DNA of 64,000 nt from Anisus vortex. Lineage: Eukaryota; Mollusca; Gastropoda; Planorbidae. A program made the position numbers and the translations under genes. Location of the stretch: assembly GCA_949126835.1 (NCBI GenBank), contig OX421494.1:4851853-4915852 (forward strand), given 5' to 3'. The notes under the pieces are model-generated. The model worked only from the letters and a program-made list of their open reading frames with translations. It had not been told where the DNA came from and did not search any database. This document shows, piece by piece, positions 34,812 through 46,628 of the stretch. Each line of letters opens with the position of its first letter. Positions within the stretch are counted from its first letter, which is position 1.

Positions 34812-35410
34812 TGTTACGAGTAGATTTATTTCCATATTATATTGGTTCTGTTATTATTAACTAAAGTTAAAATGAAATAATCTTAAACCCGAAATATTTC
34901 CGTGTTAGGAATAAAACATGCATATGTCTAGACACTACGTCATAGCGATAAAATACGTCATATGCACGAGGGTGGAATACCGTTTAGTTTAGTTCTAGTT
35001 TGGGCGCTAATGTGTGAGGACTGTTTTTGACCACTTTCTTAAAGATAGGATTACAGCTTAACTCATTATAGAAGAATCTCAACTGATTAAGTTTCATTAT
35101 ATAATACTGGTACATGTATTCTGTGGTATTGTTATATTTTATCATCTCAACTTGTTAGAATAAAATTGTGTTCAATTTCAAACAGGATTGTGGATTTCCT
35201 ATATATTAAGGTACAGTTTATCTAAATCACTTTATACACAAAAGATTCATATCGCGACGAGTCAAATAAACATCAAATCTAATTCAATAACATCAATATA
35301 AATTCTTATACAACCTTGTGAGATCCAAGATGGATATGAATCAAAATAATATATAATAATACATTACTAAAAATATCATCTAACGTCAGTAGCTGATTTC
35401 GCACGTGACA
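34812..35410 (+). repeat. 3' LTR
   Basis: 599 bp, identical to the 5' LTR except G for T at 35389 and 35392. Confidence 0.95.
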
Positions 35411-38400
35411 CTATCTTTCTATCTTTCTATCTTTCTATCTTTCTACCCTAATATTTATTTATCTTTCTATCTTTCTATCTTTCTATCTTTCTATCTTTCT
35501 ATCTTTCTATCTTTCTATCTTTCTATCTTTCTATCTTTCTATCTTTCTATCTTTCTATCTTTCTATCTTTCTATCTTTCTATCTTTCTATCTTTCTATCT
35601 TTCTATCTTTCTATCTTTCTATCTTTCTATCTTTCTATCTTTCTATCTTTCTAACTTTCTAACTTTCTATCTTTCTATCTTTCTATCTTTCTATTTTTCT
35701 ATCTTTCTATCTTTCTATCTTTCTATCTTTCTATCTTTCTATCTTTTATTTCTTTCTATCTTTCTATCTTTCTATCTTTCTATCTTTCTAACTTTCTATC
35801 TTTCTAACTTTCTATCTTTTTATCTTTCTAACTTTCTATCTTTCTTCCTGTATATTTTTCTATCTTTCTATCTTTCTATTTTTCTATCTTTCTATCTTTC
35901 TATCTTTCTACCTTTATATTTTTCTATCTTTCTATCTTTCTATCTTTCTATCTTTCTATCTTTCTATCTTTCTATCTTTCTATCTTTCTATCTTTCTATC
36001 TTTCTATCTTTCTATCTTTCTATCTTTCTATCTTTCTATCTTTTTATCTTTCTATCTTTCTATCTTTCTATCTTTCTATCGTTCTATCTTTCTATCTTTC
36101 TATCTTTCTAACTTTCTATCTTTCTAACTTTCTATCTTTCTATCGTTCTATCTTTCTATCTTTCTATCGTTCTATCTTTCTATCTTTCTATCTTTCTAAC
36201 TTTCTATCTTTCTAACTTTCTATCTTTCTATCGTTCTATCTTTCTATCTTTCTATCTTTCTATCTTTCTAACTTTCTATCTTTCTATCTTTCTATCTTTC
36301 TATCGTTCTATCTTTCTATCTTTCTATCTTTCTAACTTTCTATCTTTCTAACTTTCTATCTTTTTATCTTTCTAACTTTCTATCTTTCTTCCTGTATATT
36401 TTTCTATCTTTCTATCTTTCTATTTTTCTATCTTTCTATCTTTCTACCTTTCTACCTTTATATTTTTCTATCTTTCTATCTTTCTATCTTTCTATCTTTC
36501 TATCTTTCTATCTTTCTATCTTTCTATCTTTCTATCTTTCTATCTTTCTATCTTTCTATCTTTCTATCTTTCTATCTTTCTATCTTTCTATCTTTCTATC
36601 TTTCTATCTTTCTATCTTTCTATCTTTCTATCTTTCTATCTTTCTAACTTTCTAACTTTCTATCTTTCTATCTTTCTATCTTTCTATTTTTCTATCTTTC
36701 TATCTTTCTATCTTTCTATCTTTCTATCTTTCTATCTTTTATTTCTTTCTATCTTTCTATCTTTCTATCTTTCTATCTTTCTAACTTTCTATCTTTCTAA
36801 CTTTCTATCTTTTTATCTTTCTAACTTTCTATCTTTCTTCCTGTATATTTTTCTATCTTTCTATCTTTCTATTTTTCTATCTTTCTATCTTTCTATCTTT
36901 CTACCTTTATATTTTTCTATCTTTCTATCTTTCTATCTTTCTATCTTTCTATCTTTCTATCTTTCTATCTTTCTATCTTTCTATCTTTCTATCTTTCTAT
37001 CTTTCTATCTTTCTATCTTTCTATCTTTCTATCTTTCTATCTTTCTATCTTTCTATCTTTTTATCTTTCTATCTTTCTATCTTTCTATCTTTCTATCGTT
37101 CTATCTTTCTATCTTTCTATCTTTCTAACTTTCTATCTTTCTAACTTTCTATCTTTCTATCGTTCTATCTTTCTATCTTTCTATCGTTCTATCTTTCTAT
37201 CTTTCTATCTTTCTAACTTTCTATCTTTCTAACTTTCTATCTTTCTATCGTTCTATCTTTCTATCTTTCTATCTTTCTATCTTTCTAACTTTCTATCTTT
37301 CTATCTTTCTATCTTTCTATCGTTCTATCTTTCTATCTTTCTATCTTTCTAACTTTCTATCTTTCTAACTTTCTATCTTTTTATCTTTCTATCTTTTTAT
37401 CTTTCTATCTTTCTATCTTTCTATCTTTCTATCGTTCTATCTTTCTATCTTTCTATCTTTCTAACTTTCTATCTTTCTAACTTTCTATCTTTCTATCGTT
37501 CTATCTTTCTATCTTTCTATCGTTCTATCTTTCTATCTTTCTATCTTTCTAACTTTCTATCTTTCTAACTTTCTATCTTTCTATCGTTCTATCTTTCTAT
37601 CTTTCTATCTTTCTATCTTTCTAACTTTCTATCTTTCTATCTTTCTATCTTTCTATCGTTCTATCTTTCTATCTTTCTATCTTTCTAACTTTCTATCTTT
37701 CTAACTTTCTATCTTTTTATCTTTCTAACTTTCTATCTTTCTTCCTGTATATTTTTCTATCTTTCTATCTTTCTATTTTTCTATCTTTCTATCTTTCTAC
37801 CTTTCTACCTTTATATTTTTCTATCTTTCTATCTTTCTATCTTTCTATCTTTCTATCTTTCTATCTTTCTATCTTTCTATCTTTCTATCTTTCTATCTTT
37901 CTATCTTTCTATCTTTCTATCTTTCTATCTTTCTATCTTTCTATCTTTCTATCTTTCTATCTTTCTATCTTTCTATCTTTCTATCTTTCTATCTTTCTAA
38001 CTTTCTAACTTTCTATCTTTCTATCTTTCTATCTTTCTATTTTTCTATCTTTCTATCTTTCTATCTTTCTATCTTTCTATCTTTCTATCTTTTATTTCTT
38101 TCTATCTTTCTATCTTTCTATCTTTCTATCTTTCTAACTTTCTATCTTTCTAACTTTCTATCTTTTTATCTTTCTAACTTTCTATCTTTCTTCCTGTATA
38201 TTTTTCTATCTTTCTATCTTTCTATTTTTCTATCTTTCTATCTTTCTATCTTTCTACCTTTATATTTTTCTATCTTTCTATCTTTCTATCTTTCTATCTT
38301 TCTATCTTTCTATCTTTCTATCTTTCTATCTTTCTATCTTTCTATCTTTCTATCTTTCTATCTTTCTATCTTTCTATCTTTCTATCTTTCTATCTTTCTA

Positions 38401-39115
38401 TCTTTTTATCTTTCTATCTTTCTATCTTTCTATCTTTCTATCGTTCTATCTTTCTATCTTTCTATCTTTCTAACTTTCTATCTTTCTAACTTTCTATCTT
38501 TCTATCGTTCTATCTTTCTATCTTTCTATCGTTCTATCTTTCTATCTTTCTATCTTTCTAACTTTCTATCTTTCTAACTTTCTATCTTTCTATCGTTCTA
38601 TCTTTCTATCTTTCTATCTTTCTATCTTTCTAACTTTCTATCTTTCTATCTTTCTATCTTTCTATCGTTCTATCTTTCTATCTTTCTATCTTTCTAACTT
38701 TCTATCTTTCTAACTTTCTATCTTTTTATCTTTCTAACTTTCTATCTTTCTTCCTGTATATTTTTCTATCTTTCTATCTTTCTATTTTTCTATCTTTCTA
38801 TCTTTCTACCTTTCTACCTTTATATTTTTCTATCTTTCTATCTTTCTATCTTTCTATCTTTCTATCTTTCTATCTTTCTATCTTTCTATCTTTCTATCTT
38901 TCTATCTTTCTATCTTTCTATCTTTCTATCTTTCTATCTTTCTATCTTTCTATCTTTCTATCTTTCTATCTTTCTATCTTTCTATCTTTCTATCTTTCTA
39001 TCTTTCTATCTTTCTATCTTTCTTTCTTTCTATCTTTCTATCGTTCTATCTTTCTTTCTTTCTATCTTTCTTTTTTCTTTATTTCTTTATTTCTATCCAT
39101 CTTTCTTTCTTTCTT
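35411..39115. repeat. CTATCTTT octamer satellite with higher-order repeats
   Basis: About 3.7 kb of CTATCTTT units with CTAACTTT, CTATCGTT and CTTTTTAT variants. A marker (CTTCCTGTATATTTTTCTAT) recurs near 35844, 36388, 36838, 37741, 38190 and 38750, giving alternating spacings of about 545, 450, 903, 449 and 560. The long block 36838-38190 is therefore a variant copy of its neighbour. The same marker occurs left of the retrotransposon near 27968. Confidence 0.93.
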
Positions 39116-40275
39116 ACAAAAATTTAAATAAAAAGAAAAGATGCGACACAATTCTCACAGTGACTATCAAAGGTAATAAAGAACTAAAGGCAATCTAATA
39201 GTGGGTGGGACGCCATGCATTATGCCAACTAATGACTGAGTCTCGATTGTAAATACAATTTATTATCAAGTATTTTGTTCAATGCACATGAACAGACATC
39301 AACTTAAATAACCAAATGTAAAGAAGTTTGTTCTAAGACTTGGTTAACTGCGGGTCCTCAATGGGACCGGGTCAATGCCGACCTATTGCTACCCCCTTCT
39401 CGTGACTTTTAAAATACTCGAGCTACTTGAGATTGATATTGCTGAAAGACTTGGGCCGTCTGCTTTTTTCTTCTCGTGCCCTCACCTTGTTCTCGGCAGA
39501 GACTGCACGAAACACAGAGAAAGGATACATATGAATGAAGAAAAAATCTGCTAATAAAATTTATCGATTTTTTACTTTCATTTAATTAAATCAATTCTGT
39601 ATGAGACCCAGGTTGTTGTGTTTTTTTTTTAAAGTTTTTTTTATTTCGTGTGAGCTGACTTAGCAGCATTGAGATCTCGTGGAAGTCAGCTAGTGTTCTT
39701 GCTAGTTATTAATTATGAATAGGGCGCGCCTTTTGTGTCAAGTGGGAGGAGGGGGAGAGAGAGAGAGGGGGGGGGGGGGGCGGGGGCCATTGATACAATC
39801 TAATGATTAATTAATGTCTCCGCAGGGCGCTGGCTGAGGGAGGTACCTGCAGGAGATGGTTCGTGGATCGATGAAATGAGGGTGGAAAGGGAGGGGGGGG
39901 GCGAGAGCTTCAGGAATTATTTTTTATGTGCGTGTCTCTTTTTGAAGAATGAGTTTTGTTGAATCAAAGTTCAGACAGTCACCTTAGTTCTAGTCCAGTA
40001 CTACAATGTGAGGACAATGGTATTACATCTGTTGATATCATTCATCATGCATGATGGGGTGAAAAGGTTGGGGACAGGGGAGTATAATATTGCTCCTCCC
40101 TCCCCCCTTTCACCCCAACCCGTATATCTCCCCCGCCACAAGTAGTCAATGTATGGAGTTTTAGCCAAACATATGTACAGTAGGCATGTCAGTAGGCACA
40201 CCAATAGGCACGCAGGCACGCCTCATTAGATGCACGTGTCATTGCCTCATCACAGGGACCTAATTTCATATGTTA
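39116..40275. other. Noncoding DNA with purine/G runs
   Basis: A (GA)n and G-run lies near 39755-39786. Nothing else is recognised. Confidence 0.5.
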
Positions 40276-40283
40276 ATCTAGGT
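40276..40283. repeat. Target-site duplication ATCTAGGT, left
   Basis: An identical octamer occurs at 42317-42324, flanking the hAT element. Confidence 0.95.
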
Positions 40284-42316
40284 CAGGGGTCTCCAAACTA
40301 CGGCCCGCGGGCCGCATGCGGCCCGCAAAGCCCTTTCATGCGGCCCGTGGAGTCCTTTTTATCTACAGTAAAAAATTACGGAATTTTACCTGTATCCTGC
40401 CAAGTTTAGCAGATCCGGTGAGAAAGCATTGTGTGTGATTTTCAACGAAACTGTGACTGTGATAAAAGAATACAACCTGCGCCGTCATAATCAAAGCAAA
40501 CATCAGGAGAAATATGCACATTTGGAGGGTGAAGTCCGTGCAGAAAAATTTGCTAAATTACAAAATCAACTCACATCTCAGAGGACATTGTTTAGTAAAT
40601 CCTCAAATGAAAAAAAATATATAACTAAGGCCATTTATAAAGTTGCTTACGTCCTGGCTAAAAGTGGCAAACCGTCTACAGATGGTGAAGTAGTGGTGGA
40701 TGTTTGTTGGAGGTGGCTGAGGAACTTTGCCCAGAAAAGTCAAAACATTTTTAAAATGTAGCTTTGGGTGCAAATATCATTTCCTGCCAAGTTACAGATA
40801 TGGGTGAAAACATTGTTAATCAAATAGCGAATAATGCAAGCAAGTTTCGCCATTTTTCAATTCAAATAGATTAATCGCTGGACAGCTTGTCCACCTCTCA
40901 ACTGATTTTGTTCATTAGAGGTGTGTATGAAGACATGAACATAACACAAGAGCTGGCTTCCCTTCATATTATGTATAATGTATGGCACTGTTACCGGACA
41001 GAATATATATTTAATGAGTTGAAAAAAAGCATTTACTGATTATAACTTGGACTGGACTAATCTCAGTTGCCTGACTGTTGATGGAGGAAAGAAGATGAGT
41101 GGCATAAAGAAAGGCTTGGTTGGACAAGTGAAGCAGATGTGAAATGAAAACTTTTCACAAACAATGTTCCTGCATTGTATTATTCACCAGCAAGCTTTGT
41201 GTGGTAAATGTATGGACATTAGCAGTGCCCTGAATCCTGTGTTAAAGATGGTCAATTTATTAAGGTCACATGGGCTCAGTCATAGACAGTTCAGAGACAT
41301 ATTTAAAGATACAGATACAGAATCGAAAGATGTACCATTATTACACAGCAGTAAGATGGCTAAGTTGTGAGACAGTTCTGAGCAGAGTAGTTAAGTTAAG
41401 AAAGGAAAAGGGTGAGTTCCTGGAAAGTAAAGGCAAGCCACAGCCATAACTGTCTAATGAAGAGTGGGTACGGAAATTGGCCTTTGCTACAGACATAACT
41501 AGTCATTTAAATTTTCTGAACCTCAAACTACAAGGATAGTAAAATCTAGTTTTTGATCTATACACCCACGTAAAAAACCTTCAGATCCAAACTTGTCTTG
41601 TTTTGGGAAAAAGTACAGCCCAACAACTTGACGCACTTTCAGCAGTTCAAGGTATTCGTGGCTGAAGCAACAGCTGAGTTCCCCACGTCATTTGCATGCG
41701 AGATCATCAAAGAACTCCAGCTGCAAATTCAGAAGCAGTTTTCTGATTTAGATTCAAAGGCAGAAGAATTGAAACTGTTTCAAAACCCATTTGAAGCAGA
41801 CGTGGCCAGTTGCCCTGATGAACTGCATCTGTAGGTCATTGAGTTGCAATCAAATGACCTCCTTAGGGATAAATTCAAAGAAGGACTGATGGTTCTTTAC
41901 CACTTTTTGCCCAAGGAAGACTTTCCTAATATTAAAACGTTTGCATCAAGGTACCTTTCAATCTTTGGAACAACATACCTGTGTGAACAAACATTTTCAA
42001 GAATGAAATACGTAAAGAACAATTTGAGAACAAACTTGTCCGATGATAATCTCAGGTCAATGATCAAATCTAAAGCCAGAAATGTCTTCTATTGTGGCAT
42101 CCAGGAAACAAGTTCACCATTCCCACTAAATACAGTTGTTCAAGTGTAGTGCACGAATAAAATAATAACTGAATACAATAATATCAAATACATAATTAAA
42201 AACAACATCCATGTTTTGATTCTTTTTTTTCTTTGGACCTCGAGTATGTAGTTGGCCCCCGAGCTGCTGTTTGATAGTTAATGCGGCCCTCGGGCTGAAA
42301 AGTTTGGAGACCCCTG
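40284..42316 (+). mobile_element. hAT transposon with perfect ends (2,033 bp)
   Basis: The terminal inverted repeats CAGGGGTCTCCAAACT and AGTTTGGAGACCCCTG are perfect over 16 bp, and similarity continues into GGGCCGCAT. The 8-bp target duplication is also perfect. The ends match the hAT terminal consensus. The transposase gene inside is broken, so the copy may move only with help from another. Confidence 0.93.
40408..42149 (+). pseudogene. Broken hAT transposase (GTF2IRD2/ZBED-like family)
   Basis: Fragments in several frames follow the order of a hAT transposase. The start is a zinc-finger segment (about 40420-40515) reading KALCVIFNETV then EYNLRRH; the second cysteine of the usual C-x2-C is replaced by F. 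Then comes a core part with LHCIIHQQALCGK (41169-41207), a frame at 41598-41834, and the C-terminal dimerisation region with YLCEQTFSRMKYVKNNLR (41844-42149). Stops at 40759, several between 40780 and 41140, and frame changes near 41370-41600 and 41835 disable it. The family hint comes from motif memory of GTF2IRD2- and ZBED-like proteins derived from hAT elements. Confidence 0.85.
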
Positions 42317-42504
42317 ATCTAGGTCATGAAAAGTGGGCTACCCAGACATAGGACAAATCTAACGGAGGGTGTTGTAGTCATTTTTTCTTTTACACTTTCA
42401 ACATTTTCTTATGAATTTATAATAAAACTATTTTAAATAGAGAATTTTATTTTTTACATACCCTTTACTAAGTTCGAACTTAGACATACAACACAATAAT
42501 AATA

Positions 42505-42755
42505 TTCTTACAATGCTCTGATAAACATGAGGAAAAAACAAACTTTTCTTATCCCTTTTGCGAAAACAAAGGCATATATGTACCATTTTTTCCCGAGCGG
42601 CACCATGGAATGAAATGGGTTGCCCGAACAAATAAAAGTAAACCATTTCAAACACTAATCAAAATGAAGGACTGGACTTAGACAACGGATGAGCGTAGGA
42701 CGCAATAATCTTCTTTATAGAAGGAGCGTCTGTAATATATAAGATAATAAGATGA
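42505..42755 (+). mobile_element. Dispersed repeat relic, probable non-LTR 3' end
   Basis: It reads CAATGCTCTGATAAACATGAG, in common with 1915 (two overlapping blocks CAATGCTC and AAACA), then TGGGTTGCCCGAACAAAT, then GAGCGTAGGACGCAATAATC, CTTCTTTATAGAAGGAGCG and the TAAGATAATAAGAT tail. This is the most complete copy of the family. Confidence 0.5.
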
Positions 42756-43420
42756 TATTTCTATAAAATAAAATAAAAATTGTACATGTAAAGAAAGTTC
42801 ACAACGGTAAAGTAAATGATATTTAAAGCCAATAAAGAACATTTTCGGATCGATAAAGTCCAGACTATCTCAAACATCTTTCAAGTCTCAAAGACTTGCA
42901 CACTCTTTCGCTGTACGGTGCAGTAGGATTTCCTCCGCATGATGTAAGTCATCGCTCACTCAATGTTCAAATTGTACTAAGATTTCGATTATCATGCTGC
43001 CCCCCCCCCTTTCCATTTACCGTTCCGCCTGATGCAGCCCCCCTCCCCCCCCCCCCGCTCTCTCTCTCTCTCTTTCTGCTTCATATAACCGGCACGTTCA
43101 GATTCAACAGACCGTAATGACAACTCTATCGGGTTATAGTGAAGTCGTCCTTATATAGTGCTTAAATGTTTAATGGCTTAATTAAGTCGTACAGTAAACT
43201 AAAGACTCTAAACTTATTGAAACGTTGGAGATGAATAAAAGCGGTTCTTTAAAACAATGGACATTTAATCAAGTTTTTAATTCGATTGAAGACCCAGTAA
43301 TAAATCCGTAAGTAATCTAAATTTCTAAGATATTTTTAGACAAAATTTAAATTGACACATATATTTATATAACCAATGAGCTATAGAGTCTATATATATA
43401 TATACACATATATGTATGTA
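42756..43420. other. Noncoding DNA with C-run and CT tract
   Basis: C-runs near 42999 and 43045 are joined to (CT)n near 43058-43073, and an AT/TATG tract lies at 43391-43420. No exon is supported. Confidence 0.5.
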
Positions 43421-45930
43421 TGGAGTGCTCAAGCAATTAAAATGGAGAATAAAAAGAGGAGAAAATGCGGACTTTTGAATATAGATAAGTGCACTGTATG
43501 GCATACATACTCTATAGCGCTGCCTACCAGTACGGCATTCAAAGCTAGTTAGTCGATCCTTTTACACTTTAATGATCTCCTGTGCTGTAGCCAAGAGGGG
43601 AGGTTGAAGGTATCATAATTTTAGACAAATGTAAATACACATTATTGAGTTGCGGCCTCAAGAGGTGGAAAATATTGTCAAAGCTTCATGACATTTCTAG
43701 CATCATATGGTCAGATCGAATTGAAAGTGTAAAACCATTTGTAGCTCTTCTACCAGGGGTTGAGTTGGCTTTGGAAGACCTGTTAAAGCTGAATCTGAAA
43801 ACCAGGAATTGAAATCTACGGAGCTATATGTTATGTTGGTTCTTTCACTTGCATCATAATGTCAGTCGTGTGGCACATTATACTAGTCCCTATTGACTTC
43901 TGCAACAAAGTCATTCAAGCTTGTGATGCGACTATAGATTTGGAAGTTGCAAACATAGAAAGCTTATAATATGCACAACTAGGGGCTTTGCGAAACAGTT
44001 GGAAAGCAATGTGGAATGAAGCTAAGCTTGTTGCAGGCAACCTGCAGATAGAACTACAATTGTTTAGGAACAGTAATACAACTGCCAGAAAAAGAACAAG
44101 GTTTCATGATGAGGATACACCTGATGAAAATGTGAATGAGATGAACGAAACAGAAGAATGCCCTGAGGAAGCCCACTTTCGAAAACACATATTTTATGTT
44201 GTATTGGATAATGACATAGTGTTATTGGAGGGCTTACAGTTTACAGTTTGGTTCAATTCAGTCAAAGATATTTCTGACACATTCAGCTTTCTTTGGACTA
44301 CCAAGAGATGTCAGAAGAAGACTTGAAGTATAAAGCTGCTAAGTTAGCAGAAAAGTATTCTAATGACATAAGTTGGGAAGACTTTGTTCAGGAAATAATT
44401 CACCTAACAATGGTTCAATATGCAAATTTTGGTAAAGAACAGTTGCGTGCAATGGAACTGTTAAATGCGTTGGCAAATTATTACAAGTTAGAAAATATTT
44501 TTTTAACATAAGTGTCAGTTCGAGGATGTCCCTTACAGCACCAGCCACATTAGCATTAGCAGAGAGGAGCTTCAGTAAACGTAAGCTAATACAAAATTAC
44601 CTTAGGTCCACCATGAGTCAGGATCGCCTGAACCACTAGGCTAGGCTCAGTATTGAGTCTGGCATTGCAAGACAAATAAACTTTGACACTGTAATTCGTA
44701 GTTTCGCCAAGAAAAAGGTACGCAATTTAAGGCAGCCCTGTTTTAATAAAACTAGTATTTTTCTTCTCTGTTTTTTTTTATCATTCATGTAGGCCTCATG
44801 ATGTATTTTTTGTTGACTATATCTTTTTAAGCAACAACAAGCATTCAAATGATGAATGATTTGGGTATATTTGTAAATAATTAATGATTCGACAGACTTG
44901 CATAAAATGCGATTAAGATGTATATTTATGTACTTTTTTGTTATACCGTATTGAAAAGTTATGAAGTTGTTGATAGTTTATACTTTATATAAATAGGCTA
45001 CAATTGAAAACGCATTGAACTTTGAAGTATTTTCAATTGACTTGATATAATATTGCTATTTATTTATTACAGAGTTTCACCTGTCATAGATATGTCCCAA
45101 ATTATTAAATCAAGTAGCTGTGACAACTACAAGTAGCTTACCTTAACATTGGTCTCATATTCTCAATTGACTCTCTCAATTTTGCCATTCAATTTAATCC
45201 ATATTAAAATGAATTATGACTAGTTAATTGACAATTTAATTGTCCAACTTTAAAACTTCCAATACTTTTCTAGTTCTTTTCAACCAAATTACTCATCAAT
45301 CATCAGAGAGAGTCACTTTTCCCATTTTACACATTTTTGCAATATTTGCAAGATCAATTCTGATTAATACTGAAGCGGAGGAACAATTATATCTACAACA
45401 ATTTAAACTAAGAACTATAATATGTACTTGATTAATGTATTTTCGTAATAGACCTGTAAGGCTGTGATTGAAATGATTACACTCTAGGTCCTAACGGTAA
45501 ATGGTAACACTTATGTCAGTTTCACAAAATGATCCACATAACTTTTAAAAAACTTTTAAACTTTTCAAAAGATTCCTCATTTTTCAAACGTATGTAATAC
45601 AAATAAATCATCTAGATATGACTAGTGTAATTTGGGTTAGAAAAAAAAATTGTGTTGGCCCATAAATATCTCGTACCGGCATCTTTTTTTTTTTTCTCTC
45701 GAGGGCCTTTGTACCGGATTCATTAATTTAATGGCGAAGTCAAACGATGAAATGGTTGATGATATTTGTGGATAATGCTTTGAATACCAGATATATATAT
45801 TAAGTGAGTAAGTAATTTTAATGAATATTTATTTTTTATACATGTATATATAGCTCAGTGCCGTACAGTGCACTTATCTATATTAAAAAGTTCGCATTTT
45901 CTCCTACAATTTAATTGCTTGAGCACTCCA
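43421..45930 (+). mobile_element. hAT-like transposon with long inverted ends (2,510 bp)
   Basis: The left end (43421-43503) and right end (45859-45930, inverted) share TGGAGTGCTCAAGCAATTAA and, after an 11-bp gap, AGGAGAAAATGCG and ATATAGATAAGTGCACTGTA. Flanking octamers TGTATGTA and TCTATATA agree at six of eight. The coding remnants inside are hAT-type. Termini this long without the usual CA(G/A)NG start are unusual for hAT. Confidence 0.75.
43640..44730 (+). pseudogene. Broken hAT transposase (ZMYM1-like family)
   Basis: Two main frames (43988-44326 and 44293-44511) overlap in different phases. They read LRNSWKAMWNEAKLVAGNL, FRKHIFYVVLDN, a SFLW motif, YQEMSEEDLKYKAAKLAEKY and LLNALANYYKLENIF. 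After another frame change near 44512 comes a hAT C-terminal part with ALAERSFSK and ARQINFDTVI (44530-44710). This order is that of ZMYM1-like transposases related to hAT. Frameshifts and stops make it inactive. The N-terminal zinc-finger part is not readable. Confidence 0.75.
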
Positions 45931-46365
45931 TCTATATATATATATATCATATTATATATATTATATAGCTCAGTGTGTATAACTTTCTCGCATAATACTC
46001 CAAGTCTTTGATCGCCTCCTCTCTGCAGGTAAAAGCTTTAAGTCCCGTGGTCTCTGGGGCTGGAGTAAAGAGCATTCGGATATAGAGTTTAGTGGAGCTG
46101 GTGATGAGCACTGTGGAGCTGTTGAAGTAAAGTGGAACTTTGTAAGGAGTGGAGCAATAACCCAGATTTAAAATAAAAAAATTTCTATTGTTCTACACTG
46201 CTCTACACCTATTGAATGGTGTGTGGCTTAGTGGCAGGAATTTAGATTCCTGTTTTCCTATAGAAGTTTGCAAGACAAAATTTGTCGACGGAGGATATTA
46301 TAATATATAAGTTTAATTATAAATAAATACCTCCTTGTCATTAAACTAACTTTCTTTTGTAGTAG
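45931..46365. other. Noncoding DNA
   Basis: AT-repeat sequence at 45935-45968, then unrecognised sequence. Confidence 0.5.
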
Positions 46366-46628
46366 TAAAGTATTCCGTCGGACTTAAATGGTCCACGGGG
46401 CCGAAAAACTAGCGTTCACATGTTTCTGTGGCTACGGCTTACTAGTGGATTGTGTGGCCAGCACAATGCCCAGCATCCTTTAATTTACCTAAATGAATTC
46501 AGGAACCCATCAGAGCTGGATAGACTCAGAGACACCCTCCAGACCTGAGAACAAAGCCTAGGCTTCGCCAGGATTTGAACCCAGGACCTTCAGTAGGTCA
46601 GTCGAACGTGCTGCCTTCATCCACCGCA
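46366..46628 (-). mobile_element. tRNA-derived SINE, copy E
   Basis: Family body with GTGTGGCCAGCACAATGCCC and antisense B box GGATTTGAACCCAGGACC. It is diverged but full length. Confidence 0.75.

Larger units (their letters stand above)
28233..35410 (+). mobile_element. Nearly intact Gmr1-like Ty3/gypsy LTR retrotransposon (7,178 bp)
   Basis: Two 599-bp LTRs differ at only two positions (28810/35389 and 28813/35392), indicating a recent insertion into the CTATCTTT satellite. The order inside is leader, gag, protease, integrase, stop, reverse transcriptase, RNase H, about 860 bp untranslated, polypurine tract. Integrase before reverse transcriptase is the order of Ty1/copia. The sequences, however, are Ty3/gypsy-type (GPY/F module in integrase, FGMVNAPSTFQRL and YLDD in reverse transcriptase), a combination known from the Gmr1-like lineage. 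No env-like frame is seen. Assignment to that lineage rests on domain order and motifs, not on a tree. Confidence 0.93.
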
